A stretch of DNA of 64,000 nt from Methylobacter marinus A45 (GTDB lineage Bacteria; Pseudomonadota; Gammaproteobacteria; Methylococcales; Methylomonadaceae), in the NCBI RefSeq assembly GCF_000383855.1, contig NZ_KB912877.1, positions 564,465-628,464 of the forward strand, given 5' to 3'. Positions within the stretch are counted from its first letter, which is position 1. Each line of letters begins with the position of its first letter. The notes beneath the pieces were generated by a model that saw nothing but the letters and a program-made list of their open reading frames with translations, ran no database searches and was not told the origin of the DNA. The translations under genes were made by a program, and so were the position numbers. Positions 63,458 through 64,000 of the stretch are shown in pieces.

Positions 63458-64000
63458 CTAAAAATATCTGGATTTCGGAGTTGGCTTGACGAAATGACAG
63501 GCAATCAGACGAAAGCAAAGTACAAGATTGAATAGCCTTAGCCTTAGTCTTGGCCGGGGACCGGGCTGTCTAAGGACACCTAAAGCGAGCTTTGCAATAT
63601 TATGAAAACCAAGCAAATCCCTATTCGTATAATAAGCTACGCTCACATATTCATTGAGCCGTTTTCTCAGCGAGTCCTTTCTAGGATTGTGATTTAGCGC
63701 TCCGGACCCTAAAATCCGGGCAACTGCCTTTTTTTCGCTGAAAAACAGCCACTTTGCCCATTCCTGATCTTCCGCCGTGAATACCTCGGGCCTGAATCCT
63801 CGTTTCCGCAACAGCGGAACCTTGATGATCGAGCAGGTGTTCGAAAGCCCGCAAAATCCATCGAAATTGCTTTCATCTATCAGCTCATACCTTAAGGCGC
63901 CAAGATCCTCTTGATTATAGGTATCAAAATATGCCGCTCCTATATTTTCATTCAAACGCAGCAAGTCAAGCGCGAACTCGATCGAATTATCCACCCCTAG
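63458..64000 (-). CDS. Family 2 glycosyltransferase, tandem copy 2 (5' end outside window)
   Basis: The frame is open to the right window edge, giving 180 C-terminal residues including TAEDQEWAKWLFF. It aligns to copy 1 at 62524-63072 with an offset of about 934 bp and about 20 differences, including one residue absent (GED versus ED). The N-terminal catalytic half lies outside the window, so whether this copy is intact is unknown. Confidence 0.82.
   Translation of the reverse strand, partial: LGVDNSIEFALDLLRLNENIGAAYFDTYNQEDLGALRYELIDESNFDGFCGLSNTCSIIKVPLLRKRGFRPEVFTAEDQEWAKWLFFSEKKAVARILGSGALNHNPRKDSLRKRLNEYVSVAYYTNRDLLGFHNIAKLALGVLRQPGPRPRLRLRLFNLVLCFRLIACHFVKPTPKSRYF

Noticed and set aside
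1-64000. CRISPR arrays, rRNA, prophage or an intact IS element
   Set aside because: No regularly spaced short repeats, no rRNA-like sequence and no intact transposase or integrase gene were seen.

Overview
The window looks like a chromosomal segment of a gammaproteobacterium. RNase E with divergent rluC, nlpD-rpoS, dksA-gluQRS and the cydPABX oxidase all have gammaproteobacterial arrangement and protein style. The exosortase-linked exopolysaccharide locus, NnrS and the style of the secreted proteins would suit a methanotroph-like Methylococcales member. That placement is inference, because no methane or methanol oxidation gene is present here.

Positions 1-38.3 kb are mostly housekeeping. In order: a HAD phosphatase (partial) and rluC; divergent rne; dnaE convergent to rne; a gene-free stretch holding two copies of a DnaA-box/AT-rich module; hrpA; a SemiSWEET-like transporter; a metallophosphoesterase; ispG; NnrS with a DUF455 ferritin-like protein; a VanZ-like protein; an overlapping GNAT-nitrilase pair; rpoS-nlpD with a J-domain membrane protein; mobB-moeA; a rhodanese and an aminotransferase; dksA-gluQRS; acs; a lipoprotein; a polysaccharide flippase; two small stress-type proteins; the bd oxidase operon cydP-A-B-X; a FetAB-like ABC exporter; and a rhodanese lipoprotein.

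Positions 38.5-64 kb form an exopolysaccharide/cell-surface locus. One leftward cluster encodes a VPEID-CTERM substrate, an exosortase E/CPBP-protease fusion, a Wza-like export protein and an outer-membrane beta-barrel. It is followed by three rightward secreted proteins (FN3-LamG and two parallel beta-helix proteins). A long leftward series follows: O-antigen-ligase-like polymerase, two asparagine-synthase-like amidotransferases, a FemAB/GNAT-like acyltransferase, an alpha/alpha-toroid protein, a methyltransferase and six glycosyltransferases. The last of these is a tandem duplicate cut by the window edge. Together they could build, decorate, polymerise and export a polysaccharide and anchor a surface protein to it.

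Two families of short non-coding elements occur. One is a ~164 bp inverted-terminus element whose central hairpin shows a compensated base-pair change (30.4 and 47.0 kb). The other is a ~110-120 bp element with a GTGCGAAT/ATTCGCAC palindrome that flanks a glycosyltransferase gene in inverted orientation (58.8 and 60.2 kb). No tRNA, rRNA, CRISPR array or intact transposase gene was seen.
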